A stretch of DNA of 64,000 nt from an uncultured Candidatus Saccharibacteria bacterium (GCA_947304155.1 CAMZAD010000001.1:62001-126000); one strand, 5' to 3'; positions 8,260 to 16,979 are shown, numbered from the stretch's first letter. Numbers and translations: made by a program. The notes: generated from the sequence alone by a model not told the origin.

Positions 8260-8346
8260 GGGCGAATGGCGGAATTGGTAGACGCGCCAGACTCAAAATC
8301 TAGTGACAGCAATGTCGTGTGGGTTCGATTCCCACTTCGCCCACCA
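8260..8346 (+). tRNA. tRNA-Leu (anticodon CAA)
   Basis: Class II tRNA with 7-bp acceptor GGGCGAA/TTCGCCC, D arm GCG/CGC, anticodon loop CTCAAAA (CAA, reads UUG), long variable arm GACA/TGTC, T arm GTGGG-TTCGATT-CCCAC, discriminator A and encoded CCA (8344-8346). The anticodon stem has one C-A mismatch (position 28 against 42). The CCA is also the first three bases of the cruciform stem that follows. Confidence 0.95.
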
Positions 8347-8432
8347 CCGAATCGAAGAAAGCCAAAGGCTTTCTTATTTTTATTTCTAAGAAATAAAAAT
8401 ATATTTTCTAAAAGAAAATATCGATTCGGTGG
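8344..8432 (+). repeat. Perfectly packed four-way-junction inverted-repeat element after tRNA-Leu
   Basis: An outer 12-bp stem CCACCGAATCGA (8344-8355) / TCGATTCGGTGG (8421-8432) encloses three hairpins with no spacer bases. H1 is 8356-8363/8367-8374 (AGAAAGCC, loop AAA). H2 is 8375-8386/8390-8401 (12 bp, loop TAA). H3 is 8402-8409/8413-8420 (TATTTTCT, loop AAA). H1 followed by its T-rich tail can terminate the tRNA transcript. The regularity exceeds what a terminator needs. Confidence 0.85.
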
Positions 8433-8485
8433 AAAGACGGCCAAGCGATACATAAGCGAAGCGTTGTTGGAGCGGCCGGCTTACC
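8429..8485 (+). repeat. Structured motif GGCCAAGCG...TGGAGCGGCC (related to element at 56073-56177)
   Basis: GGCC at 8439-8442 can pair with GGCC at 8474-8477, and the flanking GGT..AAG pairs with CTT.ACC. An imperfect hairpin (8451-8469) fills the centre. Blocks AAGAC, GGCCAAGCG and TGGAGCGGCC recur in the same order on the minus strand of 56073-56177. Confidence 0.6.
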
Positions 8486-8504
8486 AGTATTTGTTGTTGT
8501 ATAA

Positions 8505-8532
8505 TTGACAAAACACATAAGTATTGTATAAT
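8505..8532 (+). promoter_or_regulatory. Consensus promoter of the orphan gene at 8621
   Basis: TTGACA (8505-8510), 16-nt spacer, TATAAT (8527-8532). It predicts a leader of ~80 nt, unlike the leaderless neighbours. Confidence 0.85.
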
Positions 8533-8620
8533 ATAAATTATAACCTGTTACGGTCTATAGTATATTTAAATTTCAGAAGAATTGTGCTGTCTTTCAAACA
8601 TTTTAAAAAGGAGGGTAAAA

Positions 8621-9061
8621 ATGGTTAAAAAAATTAAGAATGGCATGACGATGAAGGATGTTGTTATTGCTATGAGCGAAGGTAATCCCGGTGCCGCGTC
8701 GGTTATTATGAGCATGTTGCGAGACCCCATAACTTTGCCTTATGTTAGTATGCTGGATGATATGGATATTCGTGGAGCAAAGATTTATATGTTATATAAC
8801 GATTGTAGCCAACGTAATCTAGCAAAGTTTAAGAGAACCTTGGAATTGCTTCGCTCAGGTGGTTTTACACAGGAACAAATCCACTTAAATCTTGACCCAG
8901 CTGCTTATGCGACACCTTATGTTGATGACTCTATTGAAATGGATGGAGTTCCGCCTTATGGCGAAGAATTTGATATGACGCATCCTAAATGGGATGAGTG
9001 GTCTAAGGTTCAAAAAGAGTCTTTTTATCGTCGTTTTTCTTCCGAGAAAAACCGCTCTTAG
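8621..9061 (+). CDS. Hypothetical soluble protein (orphan)
   Basis: 146 residues from the ATG at 8621, set by AAAAAGGAGGG just upstream; an upstream in-frame start at 8582 lacks such a site. The basic N-terminus (MVKKIKNGMTMKD) is followed by a mostly helical domain, with a Pro/Asp/Glu-rich C-terminal third. No transmembrane or signal sequence. It has its own consensus promoter and a terminator whose loop contains the stop codon, so it is monocistronic. I do not recognise the family. Confidence 0.75.
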   Translation: MVKKIKNGMTMKDVVIAMSEGNPGAASVIMSMLRDPITLPYVSMLDDMDIRGAKIYMLYNDCSQRNLAKFKRTLELLRSGGFTQEQIHLNLDPAAYATPYVDDSIEMDGVPPYGEEFDMTHPKWDEWSKVQKESFYRRFSSEKNRS

Positions 9062-9072
9062 AGCGGTTTTTT
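9047..9072 (+). terminator. Intrinsic terminator overlapping the stop codon of the orphan gene
   Basis: Stem AAAAACCGCTC / GAGCGGTTTTT around loop TTA, followed by a T-run. The stop codon lies within the loop. Confidence 0.9.
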
Positions 9073-9156
9073 CATGGGTGAAAAAACTATTATTTCTTCC
9101 TTTTTTCGTGTCATTTTTAACTTCTGTATTATATAGTTTTTATGGTATAATGAGAA

Positions 9157-9681
9157 GTGAATTTTGGAGGAAATGTGAAGAAAGAATCTAAGTCAAAAAA
9201 ATCAAAAAATAGTGACAAAAAAATGACGCAAATTCAGCTGGTTTTTTTGGTGGCAGGACTGCTTGTCGGCTTGTTTTTAATGGGGCTTGGAATCTATAAA
9301 AACATTAATTCTGATTACAATATGATGAAACTTCGCACGGCAGAGGAAGTCCGTCCGGAAGTTGATGCAAAACGCGAAGATTTGAAAAAGATTCGTACTG
9401 AGCGTGACGCGGAATATGAAGCGTCTGGAAACTCAGCAAAATATCAAGAATTAAACAGTAAATTTATGCATACTGAAAGTGAACTTTTAGACCTTGAAGC
9501 AGAACTATTTAGCGTTACAAGTGGCGAAGCAGAAAAGATGCGAAAGAATACTAACGCAACGACTACGAGTTATATTATTGCTGGTGCAGTGGTTTGTGCT
9601 TTGACGGTTGCAACTTTTGGTTTCGTACAATCAAAAACTGGCAAAAAAGAAAATAAAATTCTGTCAATGAAAGAGGACTAA
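9157..9681 (+). CDS. TM-coiled coil-TM protein coupled to the P-type ATPase
   Basis: Up to 174 residues. A Lys/Ser-rich cytoplasmic tail, TM1 (~30-48), a charged coiled coil (~55-115) and TM2 (~138-157). The start is uncertain: GTG at 9157 lies 5 nt after a TATAAT box (leaderless reading), while GTG at 9175 has GGAGG 4 nt upstream. The stop is 1 nt before the GTG of the P-type ATPase, so it is co-translated and may be a small accessory subunit of the pump (inference). Design resembles the protein at 7748-8227. Confidence 0.75.
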   Translation: MNFGGNVKKESKSKKSKNSDKKMTQIQLVFLVAGLLVGLFLMGLGIYKNINSDYNMMKLRTAEEVRPEVDAKREDLKKIRTERDAEYEASGNSAKYQELNSKFMHTESELLDLEAELFSVTSGEAEKMRKNTNATTTSYIIAGAVVCALTVATFGFVQSKTGKKENKILSMKED

Positions 9682-9682
9682 C

Positions 9683-12052
9683 GTGGAATATAAAGGTTTA
9701 ACTAGCCAGGAAGTTGCTGAGCGAAAACGCGCTGGGCTTGCAAACACGGCGGTGATTGCGCCAAGCAAAAGTGTGAAAGAAATTATTTTTAGTAATGTGT
9801 TCACATACTTCAACTTTGTGTTTTTGGTTTTGGCTTTAGTTTTGATTTCGGTTGGTTCGTTTCGTGATTTGACATTTTTGCCAGTGATTATTTCAAACTC
9901 TTTGATTGGTATTTTGCAGGAGCTTCGCGCAAAAAGTGTGCTTGATAAATTGACGGTTTTGCATGCACCAAGAGCGCGTGTTGTGCGCAATAGTAAAAAG
10001 GCTGTAATTCCGGTTGAAGAACTAGTTCTAGACGATATTGTGACTTTTAAAACTGGTGATCAGATTCCAGCTGATGCAAGGGTCTTAAGTGGTGAAGTTG
10101 CAGTGAATGAATCTTTGCTTACTGGCGAAGCAGACGAGATTATCAAACATCGTGATGATGAACTTTTGTCTGGTAGTTTTGTGGTTTATGGTGAATGCTA
10201 TGCGTGCCTTACGAAAGTTGGTGCAGATTCATATGCTTCACAGCTTACGTTAAAAGCGAAGGCAATTCGCGTAGGTGAGCAGTCCGAAATTATTCGTTCA
10301 CTTAATGCTTTTGTGAAGTTGGCAGGTATCGCAATTATTCCAATTGGACTTTTGCTTTTCTTCCAGCAATTCTTGTTCACGCATGCGCCAGCACAAGTTG
10401 CAGTACGTTCAATGGCTGCGGCTGTGATTGGTATGATTCCAGAAGGTTTATTCTTGCTCGCTTCTGTAACACTTGTTCTTTCGGCGATGCGTCTTGCAAA
10501 GAATAAAGTTTTGCTTCATGACATGAAGAGCATCGAAACATTGGCACGCGTGGATGTGCTTTGTGTTGATAAGACTGGCACAATCACGGGCGAAAAAATG
10601 GATGTGATTGATACAATTTATTTGGTTGAAAATGAAGAACATAAGAAATTGCTTCCAGCTTTGATTGGCGAAGTAGTGTCAAATCTTGCGGCCGATAATG
10701 CTACTATGGCAGCACTAAAAAGTGAATTTAAACGCTCACGTGCATTTAGGCAGGATGAGTATGCTGGACTGGTTGGCACGCTTGGGTTTTCTTCAAAATA
10801 TAAATATTCTGGTGTGCAATTTGAGAAAGCAGCTTTTGTAATTGGCGCGCCGGAATTGGTGTTGCGTGATGATTATGAACTTGTTAGAAAACAAGTTGAA
10901 AAATTCTCTCGCAAGGGTTATCGTGTATTGGTCTTCGGTAGATATAATAGTCGTTTGATGGAACGCGAAGGTGACGCGCCAAAACCTTTGACTGCAAAAG
11001 TAATTCCATATGCTTTGATTGTGCTTCAAAATGAAATCCGCGATACAGCAGTTGAAACGTTCAAGTATTTTGCTGAGCAGGGTGTGGAAGTAAAAGTGAT
11101 TTCTGGTGATAATCCGGTCACTGTTTCAGAAGTGGCAAAGCAGGCTGGCATTATTAATGCTGATAAATATGTTGATGCAACTAAGCTTGGTTCTGGCAAA
11201 GACTTCAAAGATGCAGTGCTAAGTTGTGCGGTGTTTGGTCGTGTAACACCAAACCAAAAACGTCGCATTATCAATACTTTGAAAAAGGCTGGAAGGACTG
11301 TAGCGATGGTTGGTGATGGCGTGAACGATGTATTGGCGCTAAAAGACGCCGATTGTTCCGTGGCGATGGCTTCTGGTTCTGATGCAGCGGTTCAGGCTTC
11401 ACAACTCGTGCTGTTAGAGTCGGATTTTTCGAAAATGCCATCAGTCGTGCGTGAAGGTCGCCGTGTGGTGAATAACTTGCAACGTTCTGGTTCCCTCTTT
11501 ATCGTGAAAAATATTTTCTCATTTATTACGGCTTTAATTGCGATTTTGTTTGCAGCAAAATATCCACTTAGCCCAACTCAAGTTTCACTAGTAACTATGT
11601 TTACAATCGGTGTGCCAAGCTTTCTCTTAGCCCAAATTCCAGGTGAAGGTTTAATTCGTGGCAACTTTATGAAGAATGTGATTTTCTCTGCCGTGCCGGC
11701 TGCACTAACAAACATTTGTCTCGTGGCAATAACCAGTTTTGTTGGTAACGAAATCATGCACCTTGATCGTAATGTTGTCTCGACAATCTGCGTCTTCGTT
11801 TGGGCGGTAGTTGGCTTCATCTATATTATTCGTTTGTGCAAACCATTTGACCTTTGGAAGAGTTTAACTTTAACTATCTGTGTGGCTGGCATGCTATTCT
11901 GTTGCTTCTTCCTAAAGTGGCTATTCAATCTCGAAGAAGTTTTACCAGCAATCTCGTTTGCCTTATTTGCTGGAGCATCAGCCATAGCACTTCCATTAAT
12001 GTTAGTCGCAGAAAAAATTACCAAATTTGGCAGAAAGAAATTAAAACTTTAA
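9683..12052 (+). CDS. P-type cation-transporting ATPase (CtpE-like)
   Basis: 789 residues, GTG start. The actuator domain has TGE in LLTGEADEI. The phosphorylation motif DKTGTITGE is near residue 295. The hinge motif is GDGVNDVLALKDA. About ten membrane helices are predicted, with PEG in M4 (MIPEGLFLLAS). There are no N-terminal heavy-metal-binding domains or CPC motif, which argues against a copper pump. PEG(L/I) in M4 is typical of the CtpE-like group, linked to calcium in mycobacteria, so Ca2+ or another divalent ion is plausible but not proven. Translationally coupled to the upstream coiled-coil protein. Confidence 0.92.
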   Translation: MEYKGLTSQEVAERKRAGLANTAVIAPSKSVKEIIFSNVFTYFNFVFLVLALVLISVGSFRDLTFLPVIISNSLIGILQELRAKSVLDKLTVLHAPRARVVRNSKKAVIPVEELVLDDIVTFKTGDQIPADARVLSGEVAVNESLLTGEADEIIKHRDDELLSGSFVVYGECYACLTKVGADSYASQLTLKAKAIRVGEQSEIIRSLNAFVKLAGIAIIPIGLLLFFQQFLFTHAPAQVAVRSMAAAVIGMIPEGLFLLASVTLVLSAMRLAKNKVLLHDMKSIETLARVDVLCVDKTGTITGEKMDVIDTIYLVENEEHKKLLPALIGEVVSNLAADNATMAALKSEFKRSRAFRQDEYAGLVGTLGFSSKYKYSGVQFEKAAFVIGAPELVLRDDYELVRKQVEKFSRKGYRVLVFGRYNSRLMEREGDAPKPLTAKVIPYALIVLQNEIRDTAVETFKYFAEQGVEVKVISGDNPVTVSEVAKQAGIINADKYVDATKLGSGKDFKDAVLSCAVFGRVTPNQKRRIINTLKKAGRTVAMVGDGVNDVLALKDADCSVAMASGSDAAVQASQLVLLESDFSKMPSVVREGRRVVNNLQRSGSLFIVKNIFSFITALIAILFAAKYPLSPTQVSLVTMFTIGVPSFLLAQIPGEGLIRGNFMKNVIFSAVPAALTNICLVAITSFVGNEIMHLDRNVVSTICVFVWAVVGFIYIIRLCKPFDLWKSLTLTICVAGMLFCCFFLKWLFNLEEVLPAISFALFAGASAIALPLMLVAEKITKFGRKKLKL

Positions 12053-12053
12053 A

Positions 12054-13301
12054 CTATTTCTTCAAGGCCTTCTCGTAAACCGCGAGAAGGTTTTTGATTT
12101 GAGTGGATTGCAAGACCTGCTTGCGATTCTTAAAGCAGGCTTTGCTCATAGTCTCAATTAATTCTGGTTCGCTTAGAATCTTAAGAATAAGCTCCGCCAT
12201 TTTCTTTGAAGTCTCGTCTTTGGCGCGCATACCGCCGCTTGGTAGGATGACTTTATCCATGTCTTTATCGCAATAAATTACAGGAAGACCAGTGGCGCTA
12301 GCCTCAAGAATAGTTAGACCCTGGGTATCAAAGCCATAGGAATTAATAATTGATAAATGTTGATCTTCGAGAGCCTTCAAAACTTCGCTATGAGAAACTG
12401 CGCCACGGAAAGTAGCGTTTTTGCTAAGCCCATTTTCTAAGACGAATTTTCTGGCGGCCTCAAAATCATTGCCAGTTCCAAGTGCGGTGAAATGGAAATT
12501 ACCACCTTTGTCTTTGACGATTTTTAGGGCCTCTAAAAATGGCATGATGCGCTTTTCTTTTGATAAGCGGCTAGTCCAAATAATGCGTAGGGGCTCATTA
12601 GAGCCGCGCTGGAGCTTTCTAACTTTCCATTCAATTGTGTTTACTACATCGTCTGGAACGCCGTTGGAAACGGCTGTAATTGGCTTGTAGACGCCATAAT
12701 GCCTGAGCTTGGTAGCAAAATGTTCGCTTGGCGTAATAACTTGGTCTGCACAGTTAGCTTCGCGCACCATTAGTTCCCACATATTGCGGGTTGCAACGGT
12801 TGGAGCAAGGTAGGTATCAGTTTTAATTTTGACGGATTTAGTAAGGTTTTTGAGGTAGTGCTTGTGAATCTTATTTAAACTAAAACCAGCAATGGTTTTG
12901 AATGGATGTGGCACGTTAACGGCAATTGCCATATCTTCACGACCATGCATGGTCTGAACGAGCGGAAGATTGAATTTTTTAGCAAGCAAAATTGCAGCAA
13001 TGCTGGCGCCAGCTTCATAGTGGGCGTGAATCAAATCAAAATCATTTGCAAAGTTTGGATATTTTTCAGTCACAAAATTAACAACAGTTTTTGGCCATTT
13101 AGCAGTTGGAGCCCCACCAGCTTTAATCCATTTTGCGGTTGGCAAAATTACGACACTTTTGTCTTTTGATGGCTTAAAACCTGGACAAAAAACGGTAACT
13201 TCATGTCCGAGTTTTTCAAGCTCTTTTTTTTGGGCTGAGATTGATGACGGAATTCCGCCAGCAACCTCAAGAAACAAGTCAGTAAAGACGGCAATGCGCA
13301 T
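12054..13301 (-). CDS. Glycosyltransferase family 4 (GT-B fold)
   Basis: 415 residues. The N-terminal half is Rossmann-like with an acceptor-side Gly motif (VAGGIPSSI). The C-terminal half has the donor-nucleotide site with the E-x7-E pattern (ILEASATGLPVIYCD). It probably transfers a sugar to a lipid or surface glycan; no substrate can be assigned. Its ATG overlaps the stop of the DUF2207 gene (TAATG), so the two are coupled. It overlaps the terminator of the convergent ATPase gene at its 3' end. Confidence 0.9.
   Translation of the reverse strand: MRIAVFTDLFLEVAGGIPSSISAQKKELEKLGHEVTVFCPGFKPSKDKSVVILPTAKWIKAGGAPTAKWPKTVVNFVTEKYPNFANDFDLIHAHYEAGASIAAILLAKKFNLPLVQTMHGREDMAIAVNVPHPFKTIAGFSLNKIHKHYLKNLTKSVKIKTDTYLAPTVATRNMWELMVREANCADQVITPSEHFATKLRHYGVYKPITAVSNGVPDDVVNTIEWKVRKLQRGSNEPLRIIWTSRLSKEKRIMPFLEALKIVKDKGGNFHFTALGTGNDFEAARKFVLENGLSKNATFRGAVSHSEVLKALEDQHLSIINSYGFDTQGLTILEASATGLPVIYCDKDMDKVILPSGGMRAKDETSKKMAELILKILSEPELIETMSKACFKNRKQVLQSTQIKNLLAVYEKALKK
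12068..12096 (+). terminator. Terminator of the P-type ATPase gene, inside the convergent glycosyltransferase gene
   Basis: CCTTCTCG (12068-12075) / CGAGAAGG (12083-12090) followed by TTTTTG. It lies in the last codons of the minus-strand gene ending at 12054. Confidence 0.75.
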
Positions 13302-15952
13302 TACCAGCCGCCTCCGCCGCCGCCACCTCCGCCCCCACCGGAGAAGCCACCGCCTCCGCCGCCGGAGTGGCCAGAGCTACCAGACCAACCACCACCGCTG
13401 CTTGGGGCTGATGGTGAAGATACAGCGCTACGCATGACTGAGCTTGCAATGGCATAGGTGAAACCAGCGTTATACCAATCTGGTGCAGGTGCGCTTGCTT
13501 CAACATAGTATTTACTAAGTTCTTTCATCCAGCTTTTTTCAAGGCCAAAGAGCGCAGCGTATGGCAAGAGTTTTTCGTGGAGTTTAACGATTCCCTCTGG
13601 TGAGGTATCGACGGTGTTGACGCTTTGAAGGAACTTAATGCGATCGGCTTCGGCCATCTTGATGTAAAGATGTAAGCCTTCGGCGTAGTTTGAAATTTCA
13701 AGACCTTTTTCGGTGCGTTTTTTAACAATATCAACAAGTGATGCGATGTATGGCAACATAATGAAGACGAAGAGTGCGATACCGATAGCAATTGGAATTA
13801 GGAATTGGCCGTCAAAGACTGAGTATGGTGAGAAGTTGGTGATTTCGCAGAAGAGTGCAAAGATTTCTTCATAGGCAGATAGGGCGATAAAGATGATGCC
13901 TATGATAAAGAAGACGAGGAGAAGGGTTAGTAATTCTTTGCCAAGGGACTTTACAGTGGTCTTTTTCTTTGGTTCAAGACAACCAGCAGTTTCGGCAAAT
14001 TCAGTGGTGTGTTTAGTGTAATTTGAGAATGCAGCGCTAAGTGAACTACTATAAGCGTGAGCTTGCAAACTAATTTCTGAGTTCAAGGAAACACTACTAC
14101 CGCCATTCAAAATTCTTAGCAAGTCTTCTTGCTCTTTTGAAAGTCCATCAAGGCTAACAACTTTAGCTTTCCAGTTGTAGCCACCAAATAGCTTCTTAGT
14201 GCCTTTTATGAGCTCAATTTTCTTACCGACAATTAACTCAAGCATGGTTGCAACTTTATTGTTGCGAGTTGGTTTGGCGTAAACTGCAGCGAGTTGCGCG
14301 ACGGTGAAATCTGGATGTGGAACGTATTGAGCAATAACTGGAAGATTCTTCTTGAAGGCAAGTTTCTGGCGGGTTGATTTAGTGTAGGTTTTGAAGTAGA
14401 AGATGATGCAGATAAATGCGAGGAAAGCGATAACGGCGCAGAAAATCCAAACACAAAGACTGTTGTGATTTTCTGGTGGAATCACGAAGGTATTTGGCTT
14501 GAAGAAGAGTGAAACGCCAAGCATGCTGTATGAAGACATGTTGGTAACCTTAGCCATAAAACCGTCATCCGTTTTCTTTATTTCACATTGGCGATTAACT
14601 GTTTTACCATCTTTAGATTTATAAGTGACACATTCAGCGCCAGTTTTCTCATCGAGTTGAGATAACAAAGATTTATCAACGTGGTAGTAGGCGGTGATGC
14701 TATCATAGGTGCCATTTAAAGTGAGTGAGCGGGATTGCCAATAGGTTGATTGTCTAGTTTCTTCGTCTAGTACAATGTTTTTAATATCATATTCAAAGAT
14801 AATATGATGCGTATCATGAAGATACTCATAGCCACTCTTTGAATTTGTTAGTGCAACTTGGAAATATCCGTCTTCTTTCTCTACTATGGGTTTAATTTCT
14901 TGGCCATCAAAAGTGGCTTTTACGTCAATAGTGTCTTGCTTTTCTGTAGTATAACGGGTGCCATTTCTGTCGACAAATGGAATGTTAACAGTTAAAGCTT
15001 GCTCAATGTTGAGAGTTGGGAAGGTTGCCGTTACGTCTTCTTTGACATGCATATTAATGACGCCATCAACATCTTTTGTGATGTAATAGTGATTTTCAAC
15101 TGAATCATAAGTTAGTTTTTTGGTAAAGACATTCTTTGGAACATTAAAAGTGTTGGCATCAAAGTTTGCAACGAAAGTGAGGTTTTCGCCACTATATAAG
15201 TGGTCAGTGTGGAAGCTAATACCATCCGCAATATCGGTAATAGAACAACGATTTTGGTTGCTGCTTCCCTGGCGACCGACGTAACACCAAGCGGCAAGTT
15301 TATCTTTCGTTTCGTTGTTGCTATGAATAGTGGATTTGTCTTTATATGTACTGCTTGAAGAAGACTTTAATTCACTCTTAACGTGGCTTCTAATTGATTG
15401 ATCGATATGAAGGTTGACGGTTGCGTTCTCGAAGGTTTGGCTCCAGCCGGTACCATTTGAATCCCAGTAAAGCTCTTGATATGGTTCGGTGCTATAGAAT
15501 GAAGAGCTAAAGTCGGTGATTACGCGGATGAATTTATATTTGAGTTTGTAGGTTTGTTCTCCTTTGACATAAACGTCAGCATCACCAATGCGAACTTTAA
15601 AATAGTCATCGCCAGTATAAACTGAATATGGCTCAGTGGCGCCATTTCTGGTAACTTCAATTTTGAAATTTGAGAGGTCTTCGACGGTTAAGTTTGAGTC
15701 GTTCTGATTCAAAAATGGAATCATGCGTTCGATACCGTGGTTCTGATTTTTGTTTGGGAAGACTGCAACAAAAGTTTCTTCAACGGACATTTCAGAAACA
15801 CCAGAACTGTTTTTACTGAGGTAAAAATCAACAGTATAATCTTTGAATTTGAAATCATTGGCATTAGCTGCATAGGTGTTGCCAGTAAAAATTAAACAAA
15901 GATTAGTGGCGAAAAGTATACTTGCAAGAAAAAGAGATTTTAAACGTTTCAT
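13301..15952 (-). CDS. DUF2207 family membrane protein
   Basis: 883 residues. Signal peptide (1-28), then a large extracellular beta-rich region (~30-505) with paired repeats. A transmembrane helix lies near 510-530, a cytoplasmic domain follows, a two-TM segment sits at ~680-750, and the tail is very Gly-rich (GGGGGGFSGGGG...W). This order and the poly-Gly tail are typical of DUF2207 proteins, which are widespread and uncharacterised. A TAAAAT box (15959-15964) ends 6 nt before the ATG, suggesting a leaderless start. Coupled to the glycosyltransferase downstream. Confidence 0.9.
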   Translation of the reverse strand: MKRLKSLFLASILFATNLCLIFTGNTYAANANDFKFKDYTVDFYLSKNSSGVSEMSVEETFVAVFPNKNQNHGIERMIPFLNQNDSNLTVEDLSNFKIEVTRNGATEPYSVYTGDDYFKVRIGDADVYVKGEQTYKLKYKFIRVITDFSSSFYSTEPYQELYWDSNGTGWSQTFENATVNLHIDQSIRSHVKSELKSSSSSTYKDKSTIHSNNETKDKLAAWCYVGRQGSSNQNRCSITDIADGISFHTDHLYSGENLTFVANFDANTFNVPKNVFTKKLTYDSVENHYYITKDVDGVINMHVKEDVTATFPTLNIEQALTVNIPFVDRNGTRYTTEKQDTIDVKATFDGQEIKPIVEKEDGYFQVALTNSKSGYEYLHDTHHIIFEYDIKNIVLDEETRQSTYWQSRSLTLNGTYDSITAYYHVDKSLLSQLDEKTGAECVTYKSKDGKTVNRQCEIKKTDDGFMAKVTNMSSYSMLGVSLFFKPNTFVIPPENHNSLCVWIFCAVIAFLAFICIIFYFKTYTKSTRQKLAFKKNLPVIAQYVPHPDFTVAQLAAVYAKPTRNNKVATMLELIVGKKIELIKGTKKLFGGYNWKAKVVSLDGLSKEQEDLLRILNGGSSVSLNSEISLQAHAYSSSLSAAFSNYTKHTTEFAETAGCLEPKKKTTVKSLGKELLTLLLVFFIIGIIFIALSAYEEIFALFCEITNFSPYSVFDGQFLIPIAIGIALFVFIMLPYIASLVDIVKKRTEKGLEISNYAEGLHLYIKMAEADRIKFLQSVNTVDTSPEGIVKLHEKLLPYAALFGLEKSWMKELSKYYVEASAPAPDWYNAGFTYAIASSVMRSAVSSPSAPSSGGGWSGSSGHSGGGGGGFSGGGGGGGGGGGW

Positions 15953-15977
15953 ATTTTTATTTTACCATAGATTAATA

Positions 15978-16928
15978 CTAGTTTTCGCTAGATTCAGTGT
16001 CGCTTAAGGCTTCGCCGATGGCGGCTTTGATTGCGTTGACGCTTTGTTGTAATTTGATTTCTTCTTTTTCGTTGAGTGTGATTTCAAGACGGCGAACTAG
16101 ACCGTTGCGACCAATGACTGACGGGAAGCCGTAGTAACAATCTGTGAAATCGTCGTAAGTTGAGGCTGGCATGATGCGTTGTTCATCATACAAAATGTTA
16201 TTGATGATGTCAGTTACGCAAGCGCCGATGCCGTAATAGGTTGCGCCTTTGCGGTCAATAATTTGGTAAGCTTCTTTTTTAGTGTATTGTTCAATTTCGT
16301 CTTGTTCTTGTGGGGTGAAAATACGGGAAAGTGGCATGCCGCCAAGAGTTGCAGTGCTCCAAAGTGAGAATTCAGTGTCGCCATGTTCACCAACTTGGTA
16401 GGCGTTGACGGACTTTGGCGAAACGCCAAGGCGTTTTGAAATTTGGAAAGTGAGACGAGCAGAATCAAGCACAGTGCCGGAACCAATCACGCGTTCACTT
16501 GGAAGTCCAGAATACTCCTTAACAAGATAAGTCATGACATCAAGTGGATTGGAAACAACGATGAAAATACCATCAAAACCAGTTGCCATGATTGGCTCAA
16601 CGATACTCTTAATAATGCCAGCATTTTTCTTCAAAAGATCCATGCGAGTTTCACCGCCTTTGGCCTGTGGAATGCCGGCAGTAATGACGATAATATCACA
16701 ATCTTTGGCGTCAGATTCATAAGTACCAGTGTGAATATTAATGTAGTTTTGGCCGACAGCAAGTGTGTCGTTTAAATCCATAGCTTCGCCTTCAGCGTCG
16801 TCCATATTAATATCGGTAAGAACTAATTCGTTGACAGCTGTACGTTGTGAAACGATTGAAAAACCAATACTCGCGCCAACGTTGCCAGTACCAACAATCA
16901 TGACTTTATTTGTGATATCTTTTTGCAT
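15978..16928 (-). CDS. ldh: L-lactate dehydrogenase
   Basis: 316 residues. NAD-binding GTGNVGASIGF at the N-terminus. The substrate loop reads AGIPQAKGGETRMDL, with Gln at the position that separates lactate (Gln) from malate (Arg) enzymes; the loop is one residue longer than usual. The active-site segment GEHGDTEFSLWS contains the catalytic His. It reduces pyruvate to lactate and regenerates NAD+, fitting a fermentative cell that also has acetate kinase. The leader carries an AAAGGAAA site and TATAAT lies ~35 nt upstream. Not coupled to neighbours. Confidence 0.94.
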   Translation of the reverse strand: MQKDITNKVMIVGTGNVGASIGFSIVSQRTAVNELVLTDINMDDAEGEAMDLNDTLAVGQNYINIHTGTYESDAKDCDIIVITAGIPQAKGGETRMDLLKKNAGIIKSIVEPIMATGFDGIFIVVSNPLDVMTYLVKEYSGLPSERVIGSGTVLDSARLTFQISKRLGVSPKSVNAYQVGEHGDTEFSLWSTATLGGMPLSRIFTPQEQDEIEQYTKKEAYQIIDRKGATYYGIGACVTDIINNILYDEQRIMPASTYDDFTDCYYGFPSVIGRNGLVRRLEITLNEKEEIKLQQSVNAIKAAIGEALSDTESSEN

Positions 16929-16979
16929 GTTGTTTCCTTTTTATTTTTGCATATGCTTTTTTATATTATAGCATATTTT

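Noticed and set aside
8429-8485. Degenerate tRNA after tRNA-Leu
   Set aside because: GGCCAAGCG resembles a D-arm, but no anticodon stem, T arm or acceptor pairing can be drawn.
13301-13420. Poly-glycine GC-rich repeat as a possible frameshift or unrelated repeat region
   Set aside because: It encodes the Gly-rich tail characteristic of DUF2207 proteins, in frame to the stop.
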